The notes under the pieces: generated by a model
Database searches by the model: none
Seen by the model: only the letters and a program-made list of their open reading frames with translations
Told to the model about the DNA's origin: nothing
Translations under genes and position numbers: made by a program
NCBI GenBank assembly: GCA_037447655.1
Contig: JBBHKE010001781.1
Span: 399,484-413,463 of the forward strand
Direction of reading: 5' to 3'
Source: Zygnema cylindricum
Taxonomy: Eukaryota; Streptophyta; Zygnematophyceae; Zygnematales; Zygnemataceae
DNA length: 13,980 nt
Shown: in pieces, positions 1 through 7,780 of the stretch
Numbering within the stretch: the stretch's first letter is position 1
Layout: each line of letters begins with the position of its first letter

Positions 1-139
1 TTCTTTGACTTTCTTATGTGACAACATGTCCCCAAATTTTAAGTATAACAAACTCTAAAATCTATAGAGGCCAAATTAACAATCCGAAGGGGGGGCGTTC
101 ACAAATTCAACAGTACAACACCGACGACAAAAAATCATA
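1..139. other. AT-rich flank, no gene seen
   Basis: This stretch is AT-rich with a run of seven G near 90-96 and an A-run beginning near 155 just beyond it. I see no coding frame, repeat family or RNA gene. If the minus-strand gene proposed at 435-1624 is real, this would be downstream intron or 3' flank. Confidence 0.5.
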
Positions 140-419
140 AAACCCTAAAACACTAAAAAAAAAAAAAGCAAAACCTAATTTCAACCAAAAGACCTGACAT
201 GTTGAAACCCTAATGCAAAACTCAAATGCAAAACTAACTCTAATGATAATCCTAACCCGGATATTAACCCTAATTCAAATCTTAACCCTAACCCAAACTC
301 CACTCCCTTTCAACTGGGCTAAACCTAATTCTTAACCCTAATCCAGACCCATCCAAACCCTAAGCCTATTCATCCAAACCCTAGCCCTGACTCTAATAAC
401 CCTAACCCTAACCCTAACT
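140..419. repeat. Degenerate interstitial telomere-like tract (CCCTAA)
   Basis: About nine exact CCCTAA hexamers and many one-off variants (CCTAACC, CCCTAAT, CCTAATT) occur in about 280 bp. Three perfect tandem hexamers sit at 398-419. The + strand reads CCCTAA, the orientation expected at a left chromosome end, but the tract is heavily mutated and flanked by non-telomeric DNA, so it is interstitial. The clean core is the six-base animal/fungal unit, not the seven-base plant unit. It would lie inside the intron that follows the proposed splice donor at 434. Confidence 0.8.
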
Positions 420-434
420 CTATCTTACACTCAC

Positions 435-859
435 CTTCAAATAAGTTACTTCTTGTTGAAGTGACGCCTGCATTCCTCCTCTCTTCCCCGCGGCAATGGC
501 TTGCTTTGTCCTTTTAGCCTCCCACCGGGCAACGGCTTCTTCCAACTGTAAAACAGCATCCGTTCCGTAATCCGTCACGGAGTCGGCAGCAAAAGTCGCT
601 CCGTTTTCAGTCGCAACATTTCCGTCGGCTGCAACGAAAGTAACGGAAGTATCGGAAGGAAAGGAAGTTTCGGAAGCTGTAACAGACGCTCTGTTGTCCG
701 TAACAGAAGCTCCGTTCGCTGTAACGGAAGTTTCGTTCGCTGTAACGGAAGCTCCGTTGGATGCAACAGTTGATGCGGCAGTTCTGTCGGGTGTCACGGA
801 AACGGATGCTCCATTGGATGTATTGGAAGACCCATTGGAAGCGACAGAAGCTCCGTTGC
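435..859 (-). CDS. Candidate internal exon: Ala/Ser/Val/Thr/Asn heptad-repeat protein, unknown function
   Basis: On the minus strand a frame is open from about 911 to 420. I bound the exon by an acceptor-like CCTGTTACAG ending at 860 and a strong donor, AAG followed by GTGAGT, at 434-429; the frame runs on into the donor and only stops at 420. The exon is 425 nt, entered in phase 1 and left in phase 0. The encoded segment has degenerate seven-residue repeats of the type ASVTANE, TSVTANG, ASVTDNR, ASVTASE, written in DNA as 21-bp units near 680-770. They are followed by a charged helix-like tail (LQLEEAVARWEAKRTKQAI, then a Gly/Gln-rich stretch). There is no ATG in the exon, so a start must come from upstream. 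I recognise no domain. The repeats are also open on the + strand (694-882), which is expected of periodic DNA and weakens the case. The gene model is inference from splice signals and phase. Confidence 0.4.
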
Positions 860-1527
860 CTGTAACAGGAAGTCCTCCGTAAATAGAGAATCTCTTGTTA
901 GGGAGAAAAAGTCAAAAGAACTAAAGACATCAAAATAAATAAAATTGTAAAATTTTGAACATGGTTGGATCCATGGATCCACATTTGATTTTTATTCATT
1001 TTACTATTGTTCTGTTTTATTCGTTTTTCTTTATTTAAATGTTTTCTTTTGTCAATCTGAAGTCGGCAAATTATTTATGCATCGATTTCCGATAGGGTGG
1101 AAACAAACATCTTTTTTTTGTTTTAAGAAAAAATAAATATTCTCCGACTCTTTTCTACCATTTTTGTCAAATTTTTTTCCAGTATTTTCGAAAATCAAGA
1201 TATAAAATCAAGACTTCACAGTTTAGAAATTTCGCCATATTCGGGTTCAAAATAATTAGGGTTTTCTATAAATGAGATTTACCATGTTATAATTTCTTCC
1301 AAAGTGTTTCTGCCAAAGTAGGGTTTCCCATACATGGATTAGTGTGGATTTCTTTAATTTTTTTTTTTTTTTTTTATTTTGTCTTTTTCACACATGTATC
1401 GGATAAAAGAAAGACTAAGGATAATAATGAGTAGATACATCAACAATAAGTGAAATAATCAACAAAAAAAAAAAAAAAAATACATTAAAAAATAATACAG
1501 AAAAGGTTCCAGATTTGTAAAACGCAC
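860..1527 (-). other. Putative intron between the two proposed exons; no gene seen
   Basis: AT-rich non-coding DNA. It contains a long T run at about 1356-1375, an A run at about 1463-1480 and a perfect 16-bp palindrome TGGATCCATGGATCCA at 966-981. If the minus-strand model is right this is a 668-nt GT...AG intron. The alternative is plain intergenic DNA. Confidence 0.35.
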
Positions 1528-1624
1528 CTTCTGTCGGAATTAGGGTTTTAATTAGGGTTCGATTATTGGCCATGATGACGTCAGCAGACTTTTTGTCGCT
1601 TTCTGAATAATCAACAAATGTCAT
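1528..1624 (-). CDS. Candidate first coding exon of the minus-strand gene
   Basis: A minus-strand frame contains ATGs at 1624 and, in frame, at 1573. The latter has a good initiation context (A at -3, G at +4: ATCATGG). The frame runs to a donor-like GAAG followed by GTGCGT at 1527. The exon would end in phase 1 (GAA G), and joining to the acceptor at 859 gives G+GC, a glycine codon, so the phase is compatible with the repeat exon (a one-in-three chance by accident). The predicted residues (for example FVDYSESDKKSADV) are acidic and polar and match no domain known to me. Either ATG could be the start, or the stretch may be non-coding promoter DNA. Confidence 0.28.
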
Positions 1625-1756
1625 AGAAGCCGCCCTCACACGTGTGGAACCGGAGCGTGACGTCAGACCTTGTACGGAAGAGGCATCAAGAAATAAGATC
1701 AAAGATCGACAAAAATAAAGATCGAGGCGAAAAATCCTTTCCTCGCAGGCGCTCAT
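1570..1756 (-). promoter_or_regulatory. Putative promoter region with two perfect CRE octamers and an E-box
   Basis: Perfect palindromic TGACGTCA sites lie at 1576-1583 and 1658-1665. A 10-bp palindrome CACACGTGTG containing the E-box CACGTG lies at 1637-1646. The stretch is richer in CpG than its surroundings. TGACGTCA is the established binding site of CREB/ATF-type bZIP factors. One octamer sits two bases upstream of the ATG at 1573. Regulatory function is inferred only. Confidence 0.35.
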
Positions 1757-1946
1757 CCTCGGTCCTCGGGCCGCTCAAGACATGGATCTCCGTACATTTT
1801 CAGAGCAGCCAGTAAACGCAAATAAAAATAACTTGATACTTCAAAAAGTGACAACCGTAGACGTGTACGAAACATGTGACAGATAAACGGTACACAAAAT
1901 GCTGCGAAACTTTCACTCGGCTTGAATTTTAGACGTCCACCTGCAC

Positions 1947-2630
1947 ACTGTATAGTTTCTATCACTTCGCAATGTCTATACGACACTCTATAGTTTCTAT
2001 CACTTCGCAATGTCTATACGACACTGTATAGTTTCTATCACTTCGCAATGTCTATACGACACTGTATAGTTTCTATCACTTCGCAATGTCTATACGACAC
2101 TGTATAGTTTCTATCACTTCGCAATGTCTATACGACACTGTATAGTTTCTATCACTTCGCAATGTCTATACGCCACTGTATAGTTTCTATCACTTCGCAA
2201 TGTCTATACGACACTGTATAGTTTCTATCACTTCGCAATGTCTATACGACACTGTATAGTTTCTATCACTTCGCAATGTCTATATGACACTGTATAGTTT
2301 CTATCACTTCGCAATGTCTATATGACACTGTATAGTTTCTATCACTTCGCAATGTCTATACGACACTCTATAGTTTCTATCACTTCGCAATGTCTATACG
2401 ACACTGTATAGTTTCTATCACTTCGCAATGTCTATACGACACTGTATAGTTTCTATCACTTCGCAATGTCTATACGACACTGTATAGTTTCTATCACTTC
2501 GCAATGTCTATACGACACTGTATAGTTTCTATCACTTCGCAATGTCTATATGACACTGTATAGTTTCTATCACTTCGCAATGTCTATACGACACTGTATA
2601 GTTTCTATCACTTCGCAATGTCTATACGCC
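1947..2630. repeat. 38-bp minisatellite, 18 uninterrupted copies
   Basis: Eighteen head-to-tail units of exactly 38 bp (ACTGTATAG...CTATACGAC) run without any indel. Only three variants were seen, never combined in one unit: ACTCTATAG in units 2 and 12 (1985, 2365), CTATATGAC in units 9, 10 and 16 (2251, 2289, 2517), and CTATACGCC in units 6 and 18 (2137, 2593). Each unit has inverted GTATAG and CTATAC hexamers, so hairpins are possible within and across units. The other arm carries one diverged unit near 12136-12172, so the array expanded only on the left and recently. Confidence 0.95.
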
Positions 2631-2678
2631 ACATTGTCGACGTGGAGGCATTGCAGATGTTTAGGGTTTGTGACATTA

Positions 2679-2723
2679 TGACGTCACGCACGTCACGCTC
2701 AATTATGACAGCGCCGACGTCAC
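2679..2723. promoter_or_regulatory. CGTCAC / CRE-like motif cluster inside the left arm
   Basis: A perfect TGACGTCA at 2679-2686 overlaps the first of three CGTCAC motifs (2682, 2691, 2718) within 42 bp. The right arm retains several of them as GTGACG at about 12041-12080. In DNA transposons such subterminal repeats can bind transposase; equally they could be host bZIP sites. Only the clustering is observed. Confidence 0.35.
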
Positions 2724-2897
2724 AAATTCTAAAACTTTCCACCATGGTTTTTTGATTGTATTTTTTTGTCTTTTCTCACTCTACTTGTCGTCAAAATACG
2801 CTCAAATATAGTTAAAATAAATTGTTCTCAAAGATCTTTCATTTGATACCATTATAGACGTTTTCCGTTGCAAGAATTGTGAGATAGACGTGGTAAT

Positions 2898-2921
2898 GGG
2901 AGAGGGAGAGAGAGAGAGAGG
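2898..2921. repeat. GA-rich microsatellite in the left arm
   Basis: A GGGAGAGGGAGAGAGAGAGA-type tract, mirrored as CTCTCTCTCCCTCTCCC at about 11840-11857 in the right arm. It marks arm homology and shows no other function. Confidence 0.85.
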
Positions 2922-3123
2922 AGCCTTCACGGACTTCGCTTTTGCGAAATGGCGTCCGTTGGTAGAGAACCCTCCACGGCCCCTGAATGTAAAAAAACGC
3001 ACGGAAAAAAGTCACGCACAGGTTGTAAACGTGCAGTGGGTTTTTTTTGTACTCCGCCCACAAAAACTTCAAACACGTGCGACAGCATCTGCCTATTCGC
3101 TCACCTCATGGAACTATATTTAA

Positions 3124-3143
3124 AATCACCTCGCGAGGTGATT
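3124..3143. repeat. Perfect 20-bp palindrome in the left arm
   Basis: AATCACCTCG followed by its exact reverse complement CGAGGTGATT. In the right arm (about 11606-11622) only the GCGAGGTGATT half is preserved and the other half is eroded (TTACTTT). It could be a protein-binding palindrome or cruciform of the element. Confidence 0.7.
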
Positions 3144-4156
3144 ATATATAATGTTTGAAGATGAGCTGAAAGGACGCGAAAGTGGGTCGAAACGCGCTAA
3201 ACGACAAATTGCATCGCGCTAGGCAACAAACTGCAATACATGTAAAGTTTTTAGGTAACGTAACTTGTACGGTGGTAATTTCAATTTTTTGGTACGACTG
3301 CAGATTTTTTCGTTTTTTTCCAAGTTATAGAAGAAAACGACACAAAATAACTGTAACTTTAGCACATGGGAAAGTGCCCTTAAACGTACTTTTTTTTAGT
3401 TAAAAGTACACTTCCGGGCAGATGTACATAATGTCACGTCGCGATTCATTTATTTCTTACCACCATCTCGCGAATTATAATAAAGTTTTACACGTGTGAA
3501 AACTAAACCAAACTATTTTGTTTTCCTGTCCGTTTCGCGGTTCCCCTGACGGCCGCAGAAAAGAAAAACAATGTATTGAAAACATGGAGGTTCACCACGT
3601 GGCAAAATGCACGGACAAAAAATGCGCCACGTTTAGCTCATGGAGCCCATTTTTTGTTTTTTGTGAACAAAGTATAATCCCGAACTTCGGGAGTCGAAGA
3701 TCGAGAAAGGCGGCAGAACCGTTCGAATGTCGGTGGCCATCCACCGCCCGACAATTAGGGAGCCAATCAGGACACGTTTCCCTGTGAATGAATCTGGACT
3801 GCAACCGAAAACGTAAAATTTTCGGAATTAAATATTATTTCGGAATCCATACGGCGCAAAAGGCTTTTCGCAGCAATTATATGATACATGCGACGGGCTT
3901 AATCTAAACTTGTCGGAATTGTATGCCATCTCGAAATACAAACAGCGCACATAATTTTGTAGTTTTTAATCATAATTGCAATGCATTTATTCTAAAATTT
4001 AAATGACAGACGAGAACCGTCTACCTCAAAGCATAGATCAGATTTCAATGGATTGAAATGAAATTGTACGGACGGAAAGGCGACAAAGAACTGTCGTCTT
4101 CGGGAGACCGAAAAAGGATAAATACCATAGTTCAAAAGTAGGTGTCGGTACGCCCA

Positions 4157-4213
4157 TACAATAAGCCTATTGTACGCAAAACATACAATATGCCCTTAAG
4201 ACCCATATTGTAT
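4157..4213. repeat. Two adjacent short hairpins of ATACAAT motifs
   Basis: TACAATA / TATTGTA (4157-4163, 4168-4174) have a 4-nt loop. ATACAATATG / CATATTGTAT (4183-4192, 4204-4213) have an 11-nt loop. All four arms share the ACAAT/ATTGT word. Confidence 0.7.
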
Positions 4214-4568
4214 TGGCCGCAAAATGAAATAAAATAGGAACAGGGTTAAGTTGCACATCTATCGATAGAGAATTAAACGACATGTCTAAATTTTGAAAAA
4301 AAAATAGGACAAAAAAATGTATTTCTGTGAGTTTTGAGGGACTTTTTATTTAAACCGTCAGATTTGGACGATCGGACAGTCGTTGATCAAAGTATGCGAT
4401 TTAAGAAGATCACATGAAAAGCCCTTAACACAACTTACAAAAGGACAATCTGTCATATTAGCGTCTGCAATTTTGAGGGCCACACTAAATAAAGCCTCAA
4501 ATTGACCAACCAAGCAGTATGGGACGATAAAAAAAAAAATTACCACACTGCCAAAAAAATTACCAAAA

Positions 4569-4616
4569 CCGTTCACACAGACGAAACGCGGCTGTCAGAC
4601 GAATATGTGTGAACGG
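4569..4616. repeat. 11-bp perfect inverted repeat
   Basis: CCGTTCACACA at 4569-4579 and TGTGTGAACGG at 4606-4616, with a 26-nt spacer. No protein-coding or RNA family could be assigned. Confidence 0.75.
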
Positions 4617-4723
4617 GATTTTTTATGACATGGCTTGTTTCCCATTTTAGAACGCACATTCTCATACGTCCGCGGTTACTAAAACTAATTTATTGTACTT
4701 TTTAACTTAAAAAGGTACATTTA

Positions 4724-4748
4724 TGTACGGTCTGACACTGACCGTACA
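4724..4748. repeat. 9-bp perfect hairpin, 7-nt loop
   Basis: TGTACGGTC, loop TGACACT, then GACCGTACA. It is an isolated stem-loop in non-coding DNA, with no T-tract context suggesting a terminator. Confidence 0.75.
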
Positions 4749-5138
4749 CCACTCTATTTAAGAGACAAAGTACTTTCATTTTTTACGGTACTTGGAAAAT
4801 AGCCCTAATTAGAGTAATGAAGAATATAGAATAAACTACGCTATTTGAGAATTTTCCCGGTTTTTTTTCCCACGGAATGTCATCCTACGCCGTGTTAGTT
4901 CGCTAAAAAATTCCGTCAGGCAACATGCGCTATACTTTGATCTTACGTCAGATTCGGACGTTCGTACAAGAGTGTGCACGACGCACACACATACAGTATG
5001 CCTACGTTACGCGAGTTTTGTGCAAAGTTATGTGCGCCTACCAAAGGCCTACCATGAAAAAGCCTACTTTTGAACTATGATAAATACTCGGGGGTTCCCA
5101 TCTGCCTCCGACTCTGATTACTACACTGTGAATCGCTA

Positions 5139-5258
5139 TTAGGGTACTTTCCCATGTGCTAAAGTTACAGTTATTTTATGTCGTTTTCCTCTATAACTTG
5201 GAAAAAAACGAGAAAATCTGCAACCGTACCAAAAAATTGAAAATACCACCGTACAAAT
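5139..5258. repeat. Inner segment of the right inverted arm, left of the Copia insertion
   Basis: This is the reverse complement of about 3263-3381 with only around ten differences by eye. It continues the arm that is interrupted at 11478. The junction word CAAAT at 5254-5258 is the target duplication. The matching peptide-like frames in the two copies differ by mostly amino-acid-changing substitutions, so they are not taken as genes. Confidence 0.88.
5254..5258. repeat. Target site duplication (left copy)
   Basis: CAAAT abuts the TG end of the left LTR and pairs with CAAGT at 11478-11482 after the CA end of the right LTR. Five bases is usual for Copia integration. The uninterrupted left arm has ACTTG (CAAGT on the other strand) at 3263-3267 at exactly the homologous place, so CAAGT is the ancestral target and the left copy carries one substitution. 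Confidence 0.85.
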
Positions 5259-6246
5259 TGTTGTTCTACAACCACCGTTGCAAGAGGAGAACCAACAGTA
5301 GTGGTGGAAGTAGACATTAAAAACAACAGAAACTATCAAAACACCTACTCAACAACCAACTTTGATCCAACACAAAATATGACTCAAAAGGCCAATATGC
5401 CTCAAATTTTACACAGTGATACAAAACACATTAAACTGACAATTCCCAAAATTGCAGCCCAAATGACCAAGTAAACCATAAGATATGATATCTGGAAGTT
5501 TCCCAAAAACTGCCCTTAGAAAATCATATTCCCAAAACTGGATGATACAAATTTAACTAAGTCCTAAACTATATACTCACAGTGAGTATCTACTGGTCTA
5601 CACTAATTCGGGTGACTGTACTAAAGTACTATCCTAACTTACGACAAAGTATCCAGCCTGTACTTTACTGTACCGTGAGTACCTCCAAAACCCTAATTAC
5701 TACTTGCCGCTAAATGAACAGTGTAACACTATTAATTAATTCACTAAACATTAACGTATTGTTTTCCAAATATTTACAAATATTTTTTATACAATTAATG
5801 TTGCCGCTGCTTAGTCAGCCTTAGCCGCAAAAGTCCATATGAATGTTGATTCGATGGTACGAACGTCCTGAGGTACGGCGCACTCAGTCATTGTGGTCCC
5901 CGCTTTAATCGTGTCCGTCGAATCTGTCTCGTATCAACGATATTCTTTTGATTCCGTACGGTACACTCCTAGATGCCTGGCTCGGTCTCCGCCCGTCAAA
6001 TTCACCGAAACCGCCCGTATGATTTTTGACACGCGTATGTGGATGTCGGCGCCACTCTGGAATACCTGCATTAACTTCTCTTGCCGACACGTGTACCTGT
6101 AGAAGTACAATACACTCTATTGTACTTTTGCTACTGTAACACTAATACAGGTAAGTATTACAACAAAGGACTTTAGAAAATATTCTAAGTCTTTTAGTCT
6201 CTTCTCACAGCCCTATCTACTGAAATAAAGATTTCAAAATTCAACA
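5259..6246 (-). repeat. 3' LTR of the Copia element
   Basis: Direct repeat of 10531-11477, 988 bp. In element orientation it begins TGTTGAATTTTG and ends GTAGAACAACA. It retains about 38 bp (about 6032-6071) that the other LTR lacks. It contains a 17-bp palindrome ATACTCACAGTGAGTAT at 5573-5589 and a stem-loop at 6103-6127. Both canonical TG/CA ends are intact. Open frames of 60-70 codons inside (5893-6102) have no support as genes. Confidence 0.95.
6103..6127 (-). repeat. LTR stem-loop (3' LTR copy)
   Basis: AAGTACAATA, loop CACTC, TATTGTACTT: a perfect 10-bp stem. The other LTR has the same hairpin with a compensated base-pair change (see 11314-11346). Confidence 0.85.
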
Positions 6247-6256
6247 CTCCCTTAAA
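6247..6256 (-). other. Polypurine tract next to the 3' LTR
   Basis: On the minus strand the sequence TTTAAGGGAG directly precedes the TGTTGAA start of the 3' LTR, the expected place for the plus-strand primer of an LTR retrotransposon. It follows the Pol stop codon (TAA, 6272-6270) by about 14 bases. Confidence 0.75.
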
Positions 6257-6269
6257 TCTTTAGACTCAG

Positions 6270-6736
6270 TTACTCACTTAGTCCAATAGCCTCTCTGCAA
6301 AACTGCAACTTAGGAGCAGGAAGGGCTTTTGTTAACATGTCAGCCACCATCTTCTCATCCGGTAAATAACACAATTTAATGACTTTTGCAAGTACTTATT
6401 TTTACAAAGTGAAGTCTAACATCCATGTTTTTGCTCTTAAAGTGATGGCTGGGGTTAGAGGCAATTGCAATGGCTGTCTGGTTATCACACCAGATAGCTT
6501 GAGGACCTGTTTGCATATACCCAAGTTTTTGTAAAATGGACTTGACCCATAGGAGCTCCTTGAAGGCGGAAGCTGCTACCATATATTATGACTACTTTGT
6601 GGATTGAGCTGTAACTTTTTGTAATTTGCTACTCCAGCAGCAAGTTCCATCTCCAATCTTCAGATTAAAGCCAGTTGTAGATTTCCGGCTTGGCATGTCT
6701 CCATAGCTAGCATCGCTCCACGTCTGTATTTTCACC
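6270..6736 (-). pseudogene. Copia RNase H domain and Pol C-terminus, inactivated
   Basis: RNase H degrades the RNA strand of the RNA-DNA hybrid during reverse transcription. The order WSDASYGD, RKSTTGF, WSSKLQKV, then KELLWVKSILQKLGY, WCDNQTAIAIASNP and HHFKSKNMDVRLHFVK is typical of Copia. The first catalytic Asp is present (6712-6714). The conserved STTEAEYMA-type motif reads STK-stop-S-stop-YMVA, so both glutamate positions are stop codons (6592-6594 and 6586-6588), including the catalytic Glu. A frame change near 6376 separates the core from the conserved C-terminal tail (MVADMLTKALPAPKL), which ends with TAA at 6272-6270. The domain cannot be functional. Confidence 0.9.
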
Positions 6737-7780
6737 TATCCTCCTCCAAGTACAAGCTTAAGATTTTGAGTACTTGCAAGATATCTCAGCACCCTTTTTG
6801 CTACTTCCCACTCTGCCTTTTTAGGATTCTGCAGACTTACACTCAAGACTCCCACAACTGCTGCAATATTGAATCTTGTATAGTTCATAGAATATATAAG
6901 ACTTCCAACTACATGTCTATATGGCTTTGGAGCCATAAACTCTTCCTCCTCGTCTCTAGACTCTCACAAACCATTATGTCTGAGTCTGAATCAATTCCTT
7001 CCAATTGATGCCTGAATTCCATAAGAGTTACAAATCCTATTACATCTTTCATTTCAAATCTTTCCAGCATGTAACCTATTGCTTCTTTCTGGGTCAACAT
7101 AATCAGTCTTTTGTTTCGGTCTCTTTTTACCTGTATACCTAAGATATACTTGGCCTCTCCGAGGTCTTTCATCTCAAACCTAGACCTTAAAGCCGCTTTA
7201 ATGCGGTTATTTCATCCATTGACTTACTTATTAATAATAGATCAACCACATATACACCAATGTAAATTATCCCATCCTCTCCTTGTAGAACCTATACAGA
7301 ATGATCTGAGCTAATTCTCTTAAAACCTAGCCCAGTCAAAAACTCATCTAACTTTAAATTCCATTATCCGGGGGATTGTTTCAGCCCATAACAAGATTTC
7401 ATCAATTTACACACCAATTCCTCCTTTCATTTTTCCACATAGATATCAGGTTGGCTCACGTAGATGGTCTCTTCTAACTCTCTATGCAAGAAAACAGTTT
7501 TAACATAAATTTGTTGTTTTTCCAAATTCTCTATAGCCGTTAGACTTAGCAAAATTCTGACACTAGGAAATCTTACAACTGGAGAGAAGGTTTCTTCAAA
7601 ATCAATACCTTCTTTTCAATTATACCCCTTGGCCACTAGTCTGGCCTTATACCTTTCAACTTCACCTTAAATACCCATTTACTGCCGATGGCTTTTCTGC
7701 CCGGAGGAAGATCCACCAGCTCCCACGTCTGTGCCTCCATAATATATTTCATTTCATCGATCGCTGCCTCGATCTAGTGA
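6737..7780 (-). pseudogene. Copia reverse transcriptase, inactivated
   Basis: RNA-dependent DNA polymerase of the element. In order: TWELVDLPPGRKAIGSKWVF (about 7730-7675), then after a frame change near 7650 KARLVAKGY, EETFSPVVRFPSVRILLSL, IYVKTVFLHRELEETIYV, KLMKSCYGLKQSPG, LDEFLTGLGFKRISSDHSV, and the GVYVVDLLLI active-site block. After a second frame change near 7187 comes SRFEMKDLGEAKYILGIQV, and after a third near 6930 PYRHVVGSLIYSM and VAKRVLRYLAST. Both visible catalytic aspartates are altered: motif A DVKT reads YVKT (7505-7507) and motif C YVDD reads YVVD (7244-7246). Several in-frame stops add to this. Family assignment is secure and activity is excluded. Confidence 0.93.

Larger units (their letters stand above)
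1786..3381. repeat. Left arm of a long inverted repeat (foldback-like element)
   Basis: The arm matches, in inverse orientation, 12323 down to 11478 and then 5258 down to 5139. Landmarks shared by both arms include the GTACGGAGA end, the TAAACGGCACAC / GTGTGCCGTTTA block, a GTCGACGTGGAGGC stretch, a TGACGT-rich cluster, an AG-rich microsatellite next to a CGTCTATCTCACAA stretch, CACTTTCGCGTCC, and CAAGTTATAGA with CACATGGGAAAGT at the inner end. Without the expanded minisatellite the arm is about 0.95 kb. No convincing target duplication or known transposase terminus was found, so foldback-type transposon versus inverted segmental duplication is undecided. Confidence 0.85.
4118..5087. repeat. 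Nested inverted repeat pair inside the core
   Basis: The 25-bp end at 4118-4142 (ATAAATACCATAGTTCAAAAG then TAGG) recurs inverted at 5063-5087. The innermost 16 bp, ATAGTTCAAAAGTAGG, match perfectly, and the outer part has mismatches. Inside, the stretches at 4356-4374 and 4946-4964 (CGTCAGATTYGGACG core) are direct repeats. An AGATCAAAGTAT / ATACTTTGATC pair near 4386 and 4930 is inverted. This may be a roughly 970-bp nested MITE or an inner palindrome of the same element. Confidence 0.6.
3382..5138. other. Non-coding core between the inverted arms
   Basis: About 1.76 kb of AT-rich DNA lies between the inner ends of the two arms. Frames here are short, unrelated to any family I recognise, and overlap in opposing strands (for example 3518-3787 and 3592-3804). 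No transposase, RT or integrase residue pattern is present, which fits a non-autonomous element. The core is instead rich in short inverted repeats, listed separately. A TCCCGAA/TTCGGGA palindrome lies at 3678-3692. Confidence 0.6.

Noticed and set aside
694-882. Plus-strand frame through the repeat exon region
   Set aside because: It mirrors the 21-bp periodicity of the minus-strand exon, lacks splice signals and lacks a non-repetitive tail.
1415-1756. A 113-codon minus-strand frame ending in a hydrophobic Phe-rich stretch, possible membrane protein
   Set aside because: The Phe-rich end is translation of a poly-A/T tract. A splice donor at 1527 gives a more sensible end, and only the part upstream of it was kept as a candidate exon.
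1947-2630. CRISPR-like array
   Set aside because: The 38-bp units are directly contiguous with no spacers. This is a minisatellite in eukaryotic DNA.
2890-3158. Overlapping frames on both strands in the left arm
   Set aside because: They fall in a GA-rich, low-complexity repeat arm and are not conserved as frames in the right arm.
3182-3403. Open frame on + whose peptide resembles that of the minus-strand frame at 5139-5339
   Set aside because: The likeness comes from inverted-arm DNA homology. Most differences between the two copies change the amino acid, so there is no sign of protein-level constraint.
4724-4748. Transcription terminator
   Set aside because: The hairpin lacks a following T tract and an upstream gene, and intrinsic terminators are not expected in this genome type.
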